Counted from the stretch's first letter, positions 35,508 to 47,286 are shown. The stretch: 64,000 bases of DNA from Blepharisma stoltei (GCA_914767885.1 CAJZBQ010000046.1:744001-808000), one strand, 5' to 3'. Numbers and translations: made by a program. The notes: a model not told the origin generated them from the sequence alone.

Positions 35508-35931
35508 TAAATTTATATTTAATTATTTTCTTGCTATATAAAGCTTAAAAATTCCTTTATTAATATTAAATTTAAAATAGAATTATATAAAAAGTAATAT
35601 TTATATACTTTGCGCTATATCAAATTTAATGAGAATTATTAGAAGTCTATATAAAAGAAAAGGAATAATCTTATGCTATAATTGTATATTATAGATATAG
35701 ATCATATATTTAATTAAATGCCAGGTCATCCTAATATAATGACAATAGCTAATGAAGCTTAAATACTGATCATAAAAATTATACTCATTAAATTTGTTCA
35801 TACTTTTGATAAATGATTCTTAATATCATTGAAAAAAGAAGACACACAATTGCCTTTTATGAATGGCCATATGTTATTATTTGAAGGAAAGCATCCTAAT
35901 TGATTTAAAATTTTTCGCCTAAACTAAAAAT
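35508..35931. other. AT-rich intergenic region
   Basis: Upstream region of the cyclase gene and downstream flank of the next minus-strand gene. No ORF, repeat or hairpin of note. Confidence 0.4.
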
Positions 35932-36919
35932 TTATCTTAATATTGGGTTTCCATCCATGAATCCATCTATATCAACAATTGTATATTGCCTTAGCCACTC
36001 AGTAAACTTTTCAGAGAAAAATTTATCGCACTTCAAGAATTTTAATATCATATTCCAAAGATACCCACTTGGCAATGTCATATAATCCAACCTTAGTGAA
36101 TGAAATTCTTTTTTGTTTGGATCATTGCTGCCTCCACACACAGCATTATTTTGATCAACAACATAAAGTTTATATGAACTAAGTATCCCTATATCATAAG
36201 TTGCAATAAAAATTGGGAAACTTCCCATTGCTACGAAAATTTCTTTTATTTCAAGAAGATATTGCTCTATACCTAATAAAATAATTTCTTCATTTGATAT
36301 AAAAATGATTAAAAATTTCAAAAAATTGTTATTTTTAGCGAAAATAGCATATATTTTCATCTTGATTTATCTTCTTAAAATCCAATGATAAAAAATCATT
36401 TAAATATTTGCGTTTTATGTTCCTATCTTCAATACGATAAGAATGAATAGGCAATCGTCTCTTAAATCCAGGGATCAAAGTATATTCATATTCGCTTTTT
36501 GGGAAATTAAGGTTCCTATATGGTAAAAAATTGCCTGAAGTGCAAGTTTTATCTAAAACAGTAACTTTGGCATCATCAATGCTTCCTGTGGTCATTATCT
36601 TATACCCTAGTTTTTTGTACTCTTCTCATGATGTCTTAAGCTTTTTAAGCATATTAAATTCAACTAAATCTTCAAGGCTGATAAAATTTTCTTGAGCAAT
36701 TGAAGATAAAAGAGTTTCAAATACTGCTTTTATCCCTTCTGAGTCTCCTTCTTCTTTGAGAAATTTGTTGTTTTCTACTTGTGAATCGTGCTTTTCTTGC
36801 ATTATATCTGGCTCTTCAGAATCAAACTGTAGCGGAAAGTCTATAAGGGCCTGTGCGAGATTTTTGGGCTTGAGATGATAGGGATAAGCTACAGAAAAAT
36901 ATCTCTTGAGAAAATTCAT
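35932..36919 (-). CDS. Hypothetical protein, possibly mitochondrial
   Basis: ATG at 36919. The N-terminus MNFLKRYFSVAYPYHLKPKN is basic with few acids, as in a mitochondrial presequence. One TGA is read as Trp (KTSWEEYKKLGYK). After removal of a 52-nt IES (36300-36351) the frame runs through SNEEIILLGIEQYLLEIKEI and ends with WLRQYTIVDIDGFMDGNPIL and a stop at 35932-35934; about 310 residues. No family recognised. A short hydrophobic stretch (FVAMGSFPIFIATYDIGIL) could be buried or membrane-associated. Confidence 0.65.
36300..36351. mobile_element. Short IES (52 nt)
   Basis: TA 36298-36299 and 36350-36351. Removal joins INQDENI to SNEEIILLGIEQY and bridges two ORFs in different frames. Confidence 0.75.
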
Positions 36920-37016
36920 TTATAAAATAGTGCTTAAAATGAAATTTAGCTGCTATAATAAATTATGATTGATTTAAGATATTTTATTAATTAAATTTAA
37001 TTATCATAGTATCATC

Positions 37017-37835
37017 CTAAGTATTCATCTGTCTTCTCCAAGTAACCATAAGTTCTTTGAATTCTTTTTTTGTTAATATATCTTGGGAGTTCACAGTTCT
37101 GAATCTCGCCCTTTTTCATCTGCTTCTATTAGTTTCTTTGATTTCGTCATATTTAATTCTTGAAATAAGCTTAATCTCGTCTTCTAATATTTCGCATTTC
37201 TTTTTTGTTCTATTTAATTTGGATTGTAGTTTGATATTTGAAGCTTGGTTAATATTGGATAATATAGCCCCTGAAATATTTTAGATCATAATTGGCTATC
37301 CTTTTTAATTTCCAAAATTAATTTGTACTTGTCAGCTTTTTTGAAAAGTAAAAAAGAAAATGACAAATCTCCGTCTATGGCTTTAAGGTGCCTAATCAGA
37401 CTTATACTGTATAAGGCAGTGCCCAGTGCCATATTTTTTTCTGGTCGGCATTCTGCTGGGGTATAGAGATTTATTAAGGTGCATGAGTTATACACTATTT
37501 ATTTTATCTAATCTCTCTTGTTGCTTTGGAGATACAGAAAATAGTTCAGTGGCACTGCATGAATTATAATTTATTTTGAATGCTGAAGGTAATTGAGGGT
37601 CTTTAAGGAAAGGAATAAAAGAGCCTTGACGAGATAAGCCTTGTACTGTATGAGAAGATTCACGTGTTAATCTTCTGCTTTTAAATGTTAACAATTCATT
37701 TCTTGAAGTAAAAGCATGGGGATCAAGATTGAGAAAAGCATCAGAGGAGGAACGACTGTGAAAGAAAGGCAAAGCTATTTTTGGTGAATTATTCTTTGAA
37801 GAAAGCTGGGTTTTTGTATTTATTGACGCTTTCAT
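37017..37835 (-). CDS. Coiled-coil protein with Ser-rich N-terminus
   Basis: ATG at 37835. A Ser/Arg-rich, probably disordered N-terminal part is followed by a coiled coil that is split by a 228-nt repetitive IES (37265-37492). Excision joins QQERLDKINSV to LSNINQASNIKLQSKLNRTK, giving an unbroken heptad pattern to EDEIKLISRIKYDEIKE, then a basic tail with two or more Trp (one TGA) ending at TAG 37017-37019. About 195 residues. No family recognised. Confidence 0.65.
37265..37492. mobile_element. Family-4 IES (228 nt) within coiled-coil gene
   Basis: TA 37263-37264 and 37491-37492. Left end TAGCCCCTGAAATATTTTAG, right end GGTGCATGAGTTA. A second copy, clearly similar along its whole length, is at 38704-38929 between genes. 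Removal keeps the host frame. Confidence 0.8.
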
Positions 37836-39240
37836 TTATTGTGCTTACTACTATAAATTCATATTGAATCTGAAACATCAATTAAATTTGAATTTAATGG
37901 AAAATTGGCAAAGCTTTTAATATGCGTGTTTATGTGCTCGACGCCCTTTATCCATTTACTTCTACCAATCGTCACATTTCTGATGCATTTCAGTGAATCT
38001 GCTCTATTTGGTCTAGTACACAATGCTATTAAATATGCGATAATGTGACGCTATATGTGGTAGGCATTATTGACATGCTATGCATGATGCAATTGAAATG
38101 CATGCCAAATTGACCTAATTTTAAGTATGCACGCTACATGGCTTCCAGATGTGTTTTTTAATGAACATATCTTACTTAGATTTATGTTCTGGAGTATTTT
38201 CTTTGCATGTCGGTTCATCACGATTTATCATATTTGTGAGATAGAACAAATTTGATTCAAATTGAGCAATTATTTTGACTAGAACTTGAATCAGGCTTTT
38301 GTCGAGTTAGAGAGATAAGTAGAGTATAAGATATAAGAAACCGATATATCAATAAAAAAAAATTTCAACGTTTCATAGCGATGAGAAATCGTTAAGTACT
38401 ACAAGAAACTCATAATAATAGCAAAAAACCCATTAAATATAGCAGTAAAAATATTTTTTAGCCCTAAAAATATTTTGCAGCTACAAAAACTATAATACCT
38501 TTAAGCCTATAAAATAACTTTAAAATGAAGGAGATAAATTATCAAATAAGGTCAATATGCTACTTTAATTTGAAAATTAATACTATAATAAATAAATATA
38601 GTGAGCTTATTAATGCCCGTCATCAATTACCAAAATAAGTTAGTTTTGACTAATTAATCCCATAACTTGTAATTTGCCTGCATAATATTCTAGGCAAATT
38701 TTATAGCCCCTGAAATATTTTAGATCATTATTGACCGTCCATTTTAATTTTCACAATTAATTTGCACTCGTCAGTGCTTTTGAAAAATAAAAACGAAAAT
38801 GGCAAATCTCTGCTTATGATTTTAAGATGCCTAATCAGATTTAGCCTGTATAAGGCAGATGCCCTGAACCATATTTTTTCCGTCGGTTTCTACTTGGGTA
38901 TAGCGATCTATTATGGTGCATAAATTATATCAAATTACGCAATTTTTATATTCTGATATAACAAGAAAGGCCATTTCTTCCCAAATTAGCCTAAACTAAT
39001 ACAATTCTGACACAAATTATACTCTCTTCCCTATTTTGCAGCTCAGCTATTATAATTGATTCCAACTTTTAAACATTAATTTTCTTATACCAATTTATAG
39101 GCCATTAATACTATTCAAATAATTTTTCAATTATCTCCACTTATATCAAGCTTTTAAAGTAAATACTAGAAATCATATTTATTTTATAACGTTGGCGATA
39201 CTATTCGCTAAATAAGCTAATAAAATGATACAAATAAAAT
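37836..39240. other. Intergenic region with a family-4 element
   Basis: No ORF with coding character. The only recognised item is the element at 38704-38929. The rest is AT-rich; 37920-38250 is slightly GC-richer but shows no known RNA signature. Confidence 0.45.
38704..38929. mobile_element. Family-4 element, second copy
   Basis: Starts TAGCCCCTGAAATATTTTAG like the copy at 37265-37492 and ends GGTGCATAAATTA beside TA 38928-38929. About 226 nt with many substitutions and few indels, bounded by TA on both sides. Confidence 0.75.
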
Positions 39241-41202
39241 ATGAGTAATCCAAACTCTAACATTAAACGAGAAATTCCATCAAATTCCTTATCAAATTCT
39301 CATAAAACACTTCCAAGTAATAAAAGTTTCACTTCATCTAGATCTCATTTACAAGAGTTGCCATCTAAGCCTTCCCGTGAGCAAGAAAAAGCAACTATTC
39401 TCGCAATGGAAAATAAGGACTGCAATGTAAACTATCTTATAGAAGCGTCTTGAATTAAAGACTGAGCTCTATATATCTCAGGAAGCGAACCTCCTGGGAA
39501 AATGAGGACAAAAAAGCTGCTAAACTCGAAAGAAAAGCTTAAAAAGAAATTATCTTTCAAAAAAGACTATAGGGTACTTACTCTCTCCCCCTTCCCTAAG
39601 CGAACAAAGCCATTAGAAAAATTCCCCAAAAACCCACCCTCCGTGAGCGAACAAAAATTTTTTTTTGGGAAAAATATATTTGATATATAAGTGATAATTA
39701 GTATAATAAAATCTCATGCTAATTCTATTTAATTTTAAACAAATCGCACTTTAAAAAATAAATTTTACAAAGTAAATTAATATTTGCTTCTCAATTTTTA
39801 CAAATTAGAATTTTTTTAAGTTTTTGAAAAAAAAGTTTTCGATAAAATTATATATAAATTATTTTTTTAAAAAAAAATTAACCCCCTTCCATGAGCGAAC
39901 AAAATTTTTTTTCGCTCACTGAGGGAGGAGTTAATAAAGACCAATGGTATTTTCTGAAATCTATACATGGAGCTGATCCTTCAGTTAAGAAAAAAAATAA
40001 ACAAAGGTATAGCGAAAGCAAAAAAATAGAGCAAGAAGAAAATAACCAAGACGATTCTCAAAGCACCCCAAAAAACTGTGCTTTAAATCTAAGACTGCCT
40101 TCGAATATAAGATCATCTAGCACCGCTGACAACTCTTTTATTGCTCCAAAGCCATCACATGTACGAACTCTTTCAGAAATTACAATCCCCAAAAAGCAAA
40201 CTATAGTTACAGAAATCGCCAATTTAAAACCTCCTCCAGCATCAGCAGAATTGAAGTCTGGGAAGGATACTTTAGAATCTTACACAAGAAGCACCATGCA
40301 TAGCACTCCTCAAGAATCGAATTCTGATTTTGCTTTAATAAGCCCTTCAGATTATTTAAAAAAAGGATTAGTAGGGCTAGATAACCCTAAAAATTATTGC
40401 TATATGAACGCTGGGGTACAATTGTTGCTATCAATTGTACCTTTGAGAGATTTTTTTTACAAACAGAAACTTGATGGAAATGATTACCCATTTACACAGA
40501 GTTTCATTAATGTAACGACGTCAGTCTTTAAGCTAAACCATGGAAGTATAGGGCCTGTTTATTTGTGGAGGCTTATTAATAAATTTTTTCCTCCAGGAAA
40601 GCAGCACGACTTACCAGATTTTTTAAGATTTTATATTGACACAAACTAGACACTGAGCTTACCAAGCCAAATATTTTGACCCTTTTATATTTAATGGAAT
40701 GACTTCGAGCAGACTTAAATGCAAAAGATGTGGAAACGTGTCAGAAAAATATGAGCCGTTTATCGATCTCCAACTTGCATTAGCTCCAACACTCAGACAA
40801 TGCGTTGTACAGTATGCAGAAGAAGAAACATTACATTATCGCTGTTTAGAATGCCGTCAAGACGCTGTTTCTTGTAGGAGATTTATATTGTCAACACCTC
40901 CTAGATATTTACTTATTCAGATAAAAAGATTTAAATCTGAGCCAAGTCCAATTAAATTAGACAGCACTTGCCGATTTCATAAAATTTTGGATCTCACAAG
41001 CTTTTCTGAACAAAAAACAGAGTACAAACTTATTGGGATTGCTGTACACATTGGGTCTATGAGTTCTGGGCATTATAAAGCATATTGCAAAAGAGGCAGA
41101 AATTGGTATTGTTTTGATGACAGTTTCTGTACAAAAATCAGCTTAAAAGAAGTTCTTTTGCAGCAAGCTTATGTTTTGCTTTATAAGTGTATTAGTTTGT
41201 AA
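39241..41202 (+). CDS. Ubiquitin-specific protease with DUSP domain
   Basis: Deubiquitinase of the USP class. A Ser-rich N-terminus is followed by a DUSP-like domain (SWIKDWALYISGSEPPGKM... DQWYFLKSIHGADP). The Cys box is LDNPKNYCYMNAGVQLLL (catalytic Cys in NYCYMN), zinc-type CxxC pairs are CKRCGNVS and CLECR, and the His box is GSMSSGHYKAYCK, then WYCFDDS. IES 39581-39933 splits the DUSP; removal gives YRVLNKDQWYF. Near 40640-40690 the frame breaks twice. One extra A in the AAA run and one extra T in the TTTT run would give IDTKLDTELTKPNIFDPFIF, so these look like homopolymer errors rather than decay, but a real lesion cannot be excluded. Confidence 0.82.
39581..39933 (+). mobile_element. 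Family-1 MITE-like IES (353 nt) in USP
   Basis: TA 39579-39580 and 39932-39933. Iterons are the AAGCGAAC/GTGAGCGAAC variant at all four positions. Removal restores the DUSP core. Confidence 0.93.
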
Positions 41203-41347
41203 TTATATTTAAAATTATTAATTAATATTGAGAATAATCATCTAACTATTTGCCTAATTCTTAATTTTTTAAAAAAAAAAAAAAATTTGTGTTATATTAT
41301 TTTATTAATTTAGCCAGACTTTCTAAATAAAAATATCACTATTTTTA

Positions 41348-42103
41348 TTATAGGAAGAGTGAGTAGCTATAGCAACCGTTTTCATTTCTTATAAGCTTTA
41401 TATGCTGCTTAATTTTCCTTCGGCTCAGCATATTCTGAAAATTAATCGGCCTGAATTTGATTTTTTCATTTCGAGGTTTTGGTGGTCGATTTAAAATATT
41501 GAAATATTCCATTATGCTTTTTTCATTATCTATTCTTCTCTCTGGATATTTAAAGGTTTCTGGAGTAGATTCACTATGCTTCAGCGTGCGAAAATTAATT
41601 TTAATTCTTCTTTTGTGCTGACGCAGATTACTTTGACTGCGAGTTTTTGAGGAATGGTCACTGAGAAGATTTCGGTCTATGAAGTCGTCTACAGGACTGT
41701 TAACTCTTAACAGGTTTTGTAAAGAAGGGGATTTGGGGGTTTCTAGATATAGCTTGCTAGCTTCAGGAGAAATTCCAATTCCTCTGAAATAGTCTGATCT
41801 TGTTTTTGCTCTTGGAATTTTAATTCTTTTGGAAATTGGAGCAAGATTTCTATCAATTGATAAATTTATAGATTTACAGTTGGAACTTATTATTTTCTGG
41901 CTCAATTTTTCTTCAGTTTTTCTTTTTTCTTGGAAAACTCTTTCTGAAGCTTGATCAGGGTCACACTGGATACCTATTGAGCTTTTTTTGTGAAACTTAA
42001 GTTTAAGATCATCTCTTCTGATTCTTGGCTGGCTCAAGTTATTATGATTCGGCTTATAATTCAAAATGATTGAGTTGTGCTTCGAAACATAATCGCTTTT
42101 CAT
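41348..42103 (-). CDS. Basic hypothetical protein, 251 aa
   Basis: Single open frame from ATG at 42103, very rich in Lys/Arg/Ser with scattered motifs (RAKTRSDYFRGIGISPEASK, SLQNLLRVNSPVDDFIDRNL). No TM segment and no recognised domain. The bias suggests a disordered nucleic-acid or microtubule-binding protein, which is inference only. No IES and no intron. Confidence 0.6.
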   Translation of the reverse strand: MKSDYVSKHNSIILNYKPNHNNLSQPRIRRDDLKLKFHKKSSIGIQCDPDQASERVFQEKRKTEEKLSQKIISSNCKSINLSIDRNLAPISKRIKIPRAKTRSDYFRGIGISPEASKLYLETPKSPSLQNLLRVNSPVDDFIDRNLLSDHSSKTRSQSNLRQHKRRIKINFRTLKHSESTPETFKYPERRIDNEKSIMEYFNILNRPPKPRNEKIKFRPINFQNMLSRRKIKQHIKLIRNENGCYSYSLFL

Positions 42104-42258
42104 TTCAAGTTACTTAATCCTTCACACTAATAAAATTAAGTTCAATTAATAGCAAATACACTAATAAGAATTATTGATAGATAGTTACGATAAAAAATAT
42201 TATTTTATAGAAAAAGTTAAAATTTTCATATATTATCAAAAAGTCAATAAATTCCAAA

Positions 42259-43527
42259 TTATAGTTTAAAATATATTGTTATCCCCCAACCTACTACAGC
42301 AGTTATAGCAGCTCCGATAATTAAGTACTTTCAACTCCATCTTTTTTTAGGTTTTACATCAACTTCAGCGTTTCTTTTCAGCTTTTCTTCTTCGCTACAT
42401 TTATCTATGCATCAATTTAATAACTGGTCATTCAATTTGCCTCCACTAAAGGTCATCGATATTTTGAATTTCTTGATGGACTCTACTGAGCATATAACTT
42501 TTTTATCTTGAGGGTCAAATCCTGACTCTATCAGTTCATGCTTAAGTGTCTCGTTTTCAACTGTTAAATCTAAAATTCTTTTCATTTTAAAAAAAATTGG
42601 TTGAACTTCTCCCATCTCTTTTCTGACTCTGGATCTTTGTAAATATTTATTCCCTTCTTGATAAAATCGTAAGATTTCTTCATATTTTTCGACCATTTTG
42701 TTTACGACTTTTTGCTCAAATTCAACTTCATTAGACAATTCTTCTGAGTCGCCAATACCATGCCTAACTAACGAAGTTGTAATTTCTTTTACCAATGTGA
42801 GCTCTTCAGACTTATATTCATTGAATTTCGCTTCCAGTTTACCAATTAAACTTCATTTGACCCCTGACATCTGCGCATACATTTTAGCATCCTCTATTGC
42901 CAATTTTAATTCTTTTTCATTCGCTGATAAATCATGATATCGTATTTGGCTTCTTTTAGCATACAAAGACACATTATCTGAGTCATATTCTAGTGCTTCA
43001 GTTATAGCAGCTATAGCTTCATTGAAATGCCTTAGTGGCACCATTGCTGCAGCTAAATTAACCAAAATAGTAACAATTGGAGACTTAAAAAGCTTTATTT
43101 CATTGATTTCTTTAGGGAAAAAATAAGTAAGAGAATCATCTGTAATTGTTTTCAGCTTTAATTCGTCTTCAATCTTAAATTCTAGATATTTGAAGAGCCC
43201 ATAAGCATACTCGTAGCATTCTAGAGCTTTTTCATAGTCTTTTGTGTGGTAAAATTTGTTGCCAGCTTTTTTGAAATCGTCAAATGCTGATAACTTGTCA
43301 GATAACTCCCGCTTTCGTAGTTTTTTGCAGTGGTCTGGGTGGAATAAAGTATTTTTGAGATAAACTGGACGCTTATTGAATTTTTTGCGTTTCTGGGCTA
43401 ATTCTGCAGGTTTGCAGTAATCAATAAAGTTTTGAAAAGGAGAAGTTTGTGTTATAGGGTAGCCATCTTCAAATAGAAATTCGTCTGGGTCTTGAGTATT
43501 TTCACTATTTCCTTGTTTGGAAGACAT
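42259..43527 (-). CDS. TPR protein with C-terminal membrane anchor
   Basis: ATG at 43527. TPR-like helices (FKKAGNKFYHTKDYEKALEC, LVNLAAAMVPLRHFNEAIAA, NVSLYAKRSQIRYHD) resemble the three-TPR unit of FKBP/HIP-type co-chaperones. A helical middle follows, and reading three TGAs as Trp extends the protein to a basic segment and a single TM helix (YLIIGAAITAVVGWGITIYF) just before TAA 42259-42261. The layout is that of a tail-anchored TPR protein of the ER or outer mitochondrial membrane. No IES in 1.27 kb. Confidence 0.75.
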
Positions 43528-43798
43528 TTTGGTTTATTAATAAAAGAAAGAAATAATAGCTGAAAATTAGTAAAAGAATTTATATTGGTCTTTTTATGCT
43601 ATTATGATTCATTTTAATTGATTTTTATAGGATACAAATGAGGAGGAGAGATTGGCCTATATTTAAGATTAAAATTGCGACTAACAAGTGGAGCCTAGCC
43701 ACATATCAGTAAATTCTTTTTTGTGGAAAAAAGACTCCACATGCAAGCACAGTCTTATATTTGACAAAGAATTTGATTAATTAAAATAGATATTAAAT

Positions 43799-45665
43799 TC
43801 AAGCTTTATTAAATATAGAGGTTTTGATACCTAACAAAAGATCTTCATACTCTTGACATTTCTTATGCCCTCCACCATAATTACAGAATGAACAATAATT
43901 TGACTTGCATTTTTTGCACTTTATTTTGTATGGCCTCCAGTGTTGTGGATGCAGCTTGGTCCATGAAAATGCTTTGCATATTCTGCAGACTATTTTTTCT
44001 TGGTTTTCTTTAAAAAGTTCACGAAATATAGCTTCTTTTTCATCAATTCGATGAGACTTATTTTCCATAGGAGCTATCATAATAGGAGTTTTGTACTGTT
44101 CAGGCAGAATGTCTTTACATTTTTCTAATTTTGTTGATTTTTTTTCCTCTTCAAATTGTTTTATTGGGTGGATCTCTTTTTTGTGGAATAGTTTACTTAC
44201 TATGCCCCCCTCCGTAAGAGAAGAAAAAAAATTTGTTCGCTAATGAGGGGAGTTAATATTGTTCTAAAGAATTTAAAAATTAATTTTAATTTGCAAATTT
44301 ATGTTTTAAAATGCAAGCTTATTATTATTAAGCAGAATAGATAGAGATTTCATCATAATAATAATTTTCACTTATACTCAATCCCCTTTTTTCATAAAAC
44401 ATTTTTGTTCACCTACAGAGGGTGAGCTTTTAGGCAAAACATAAGGATTTTTCCAATGGTTTGTTCGCTTACGGAGTGGGAGTTAGAATTTGTATTGAAG
44501 GTTCATAGTTAGTGTCAGAAATTTCATTTGGATAACTTGAAACCTTATCTGAGTTGCAAGAAGACGCAATCTCTAGCTTATATAATGTAGAGCTAGATGA
44601 TTGAGAGGATAAGTAATTGCTTGTCGGGTTTTGGGGATCACTTGGTTCAAAATCATTTAAATCTGGATTATAAGCTTCAGAATCTTTCTTAGATATATTT
44701 CTTTTTTCAGAATCAGAAGAAGTCCTCTGTGACTCTATAGATATAGTTTCACTTTCTGCAATACTTTCTTCAGATTTTTTATAGCTTTCTTCTTCCTCTT
44801 CTTCCTCAATTTCATTTGTTTTATAATAATTATGTCGAAATTTATTAATACTCTGGAATTTAGCTAACCAATCCCTAACCTGCTCAATTTTTCATCTTTT
44901 TGGGACTATTGGATCTAGCATACCTGATAATAAAGTTATAAAGCTTTGTGGGCACCAGCGGCGAGAAATAATTGCATTTCGGATTTCAAGATCTATATCT
45001 GATTGAATAGATATTCTTTCAAACGTAACCATTTCATAAAATGTCATACCTAATGCTCAAATATCATCAGAATCTGGAGACGAAATAATGTGTTTCATGT
45101 ACCTTCTTGTTTTTAGCTCAGGCGACATATATGGGACTGTCCCTAAAATTGTATGGAACGTATACGGCAGTTCTTCTTTTTCAGAAAACTTTGATATTCC
45201 ATAGTCTCCAAGCCTCAAATCTCCGTTTTCATTAATAAAAATATTCTGCGGCTTGATATCTCTATGCCAAATAGAATTTATATGCAGAACTTCAATTACA
45301 TCAGTTAAACAAGAAAAATAATACACTAGGGCTTCTACAGAAAAGTGACGATTTTTTGACCTTTTTTCTTTTATTTCTTTCCTTAAGTCTCCTTTTATGC
45401 AATCCTCCATTAGGATGTAGAATTGGCTATTTTGATAGACTCCTGATGCATAATATTTTACTGTCCATGGATGTAGTGAATTTACCCTAATCATCATTTC
45501 TGCTTCTTCTATTCCTCTGTTCTCCATTGATAAATATCTTTTCATAACTGCATTCTTTGGGAAATTTGATTTATGAGATCAGTTTGTAAATAAGACTTTG
45601 CCTATTTCAACCTTAGATTTTCTGAGAAGATCATCTTTAATCTCAAAGTTTTTGTAATACTCCAT
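43799..45665 (-). CDS. Protein kinase with C-terminal IBR-like zinc finger
   Basis: N-terminal Ser/Thr kinase of NEK-like look: HRDIKPQNIFIN catalytic loop, DYGISK in place of DFG, and GTVPYMSPEL activation segment. The glycine loop is not obvious in the first 60 residues. An acidic Ser-rich linker is split by a family-1 IES (44203-44485); removal gives PSIQILVSKLFHKKE. The C-terminus carries CRICKAFSW, CKKCKSNYCSFC and HKKC, i.e. C-x2-C...C-x2-C-x4-C-x2-C-x5-H-x3-C, like the in-between-RING finger. ATG at 45665 is the chosen start; the frame is open further upstream. A kinase-IBR pairing is unusual. Confidence 0.75.
44203..44485 (-). mobile_element. Family-1 MITE-like IES (283 nt) in kinase linker
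   Basis: TA 44201-44202 and 44484-44485, reverse orientation. The hairpin end (CCTCCGTAAGAGAAG, TTCGCTAATGAGGGGAG) is decayed. AATGCAAGCTTATTATT and TTTTCCAATGGTTTGTTCG are family-typical. Removal is in frame. Confidence 0.85.
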
Positions 45666-45878
45666 TTCATATTTACCAATGTTATGATTTTTGTCTCTAA
45701 AAATCAGAGAAAACAGAGATTTTTATAAAGATTTTACAAGAAATAAAACAATCCATTTTATAAAAAATATAGAACAATTACCTAATCTAAAGTTAAATTA
45801 TTTATGCAATAACAGAAATATTAACTATTAAATTCAATTTCTTACGAACATTATACCCGCAAGCATTAGAATTTAAAT

Positions 45879-46914
45879 ATGAGCCGAAGATCAACTACAA
45901 GCCCTCTTAAAAAAGCAAGTGCAAGGCGACGTGTAGCTTTGGACGAAGAACAGCTCTTAGAAATAAAAGAAGCTTTTAACCTATTTGACACAGATCACCG
46001 AAATCAACTAGACGCTAGAGAATTAAAAGCGGCAATGAGAGCACTCGGCTATAACACTAATAAAGCTGAAATCAGGACCATAATGCAAGAACTAGAGCTT
46101 GATATTCATGACAGAGTTGATTATAACCAATTTCTTACCATTATGACTCCAAAAATGCAAGAAAAAGACACCCGTGAAGAAATTTTAAATATTTTTAGGC
46201 TTTTCGATGAAGATAAGACAGGGAAAATTTCGTTTAGAAATTTGAAAAGGGTTTCTAATGAACTAGGTGAAACTTTAAGTGATGAAGAGTTACATGAAAT
46301 GATAGATTAGATTAGATTAGATTAGATTAGATATATGTTATAGCGGGTCTTAAGGGATTATTTCAGCCCCTCGCCGTCCCACGGATAGCTTCGCAGCGAC
46401 GCTAAGCGCTATCCTCACACCACCTTTTTCCCTTTCTTACGTCACCAAAAAAATGGTGACGTCGAAGGTCTTCGGGGAAGCCACCCCATCCGGTCAGGGT
46501 CTCCGAATCTCAGCAGAAAGCTCCTTCAACCTCTGACAGGGCTCAGAGTACAGAGGATCCGCCTTCTGCCTTCTCCATGACCTGTCAGAACCGTATCACA
46601 GGTTCAATAATGCTCTCATGGAGTGGTATCGGGACCTTGCGCCAGTAGGGTTAGGAAAAAAAAGACAAGGGTCAACCCCAACCCAAAAAACCCACCCCGG
46701 AGAACTATCGCCATGTGGCTCGCCTTTCCTGGGCCTGGATCAACTCACAGGTCACCAGGAGTCCACGTCAGATCACGCCATTTTAATAATTCTCGAAATG
46801 ATAGAAGAAGCTGATACGGATGGAGATGGGCTGATTACATTTGATGACTTTTATAGGATAATGAAAAAGAGAGGAAATGAGCCGCTTGATGATATTGATA
46901 GTGATGAAGATTAA
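45879..46914 (+). CDS. Centrin
   Basis: EF-hand protein of basal bodies and contractile fibres. After a basic N-terminus come EF1 ([20 protein letters not shown]), EF2-like ([18 protein letters not shown]), EF3 ([20 protein letters not shown]) and EF4 ([18 protein letters not shown]), ending [10 protein letters not shown]1 and EF4 have good Ca ligands; EF2 is degenerate. A 499-bp insertion (46307-46805) sits between HEMI and EEADTDGDG. Collapsing its 11-bp duplication restores the frame exactly. About 178 residues, normal for centrin. It is divergently transcribed from the kinase gene, 213 bp away. Confidence 0.93.
46307..46805 (-). mobile_element. GC-rich retroposon-like insertion with 11-bp duplication and ATTAG tail
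   Basis: GAAATGATAGA at 46296-46306 and 46795-46805. The left edge is a short (ATTAG)n run (46307-46330), which on the minus strand would be a 3' microsatellite tail. The body is GC-rich, contains no convincing ORF, and ends GCCATTTTAATAATT. It splits centrin between EF3 and EF4. Confidence 0.7.
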
Positions 46915-47286
46915 AATAATCATAAATAAGTTAACTGAAATAGATTTCGAATTAAAAAATTAGCTCAGCTTTATTATAGTAGAGGCAAATTTATTAATAA
47001 AATTAAATAGTGCCGCTTTTTTAATATTAGCCTAAATAAAATATTTAATTGCTTTTTCTTTATAAGAGGAATGATAGGGATGATAGAGGATGAGGAATTG
47101 CCTTGTACGGCTTTGAATGCATATATAGAAAGATCTTAATTTTTCAAGGACCACTATTATTTTAGTGCGAAAATCTCATCGATAAGCTTTGCTACATATA
47201 TATTAAATGAAACCTCAATTTCGCGTATTTTTTATAAGACAATTCTTGTATATTAATAAAAAGCTAAAAATGATATGAAAAATTAC
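46915..47286. other. Intergenic spacer between convergent genes
   Basis: AT-rich, no ORF, repeat or terminator-like hairpin recognised. Confidence 0.4.

Noticed and set aside
37286-37495. Separate small gene or frameshifted exon (69-aa ORF)
   Set aside because: It coincides with a TA-bounded repeat that recurs at 38704-38929; removing it restores a continuous coiled coil in the host gene.
46618-46914. 98-aa ORF ending in an EF-hand
   Set aside because: The EF-hand is the last centrin exon; the first ~60 residues are translation of the inserted element.
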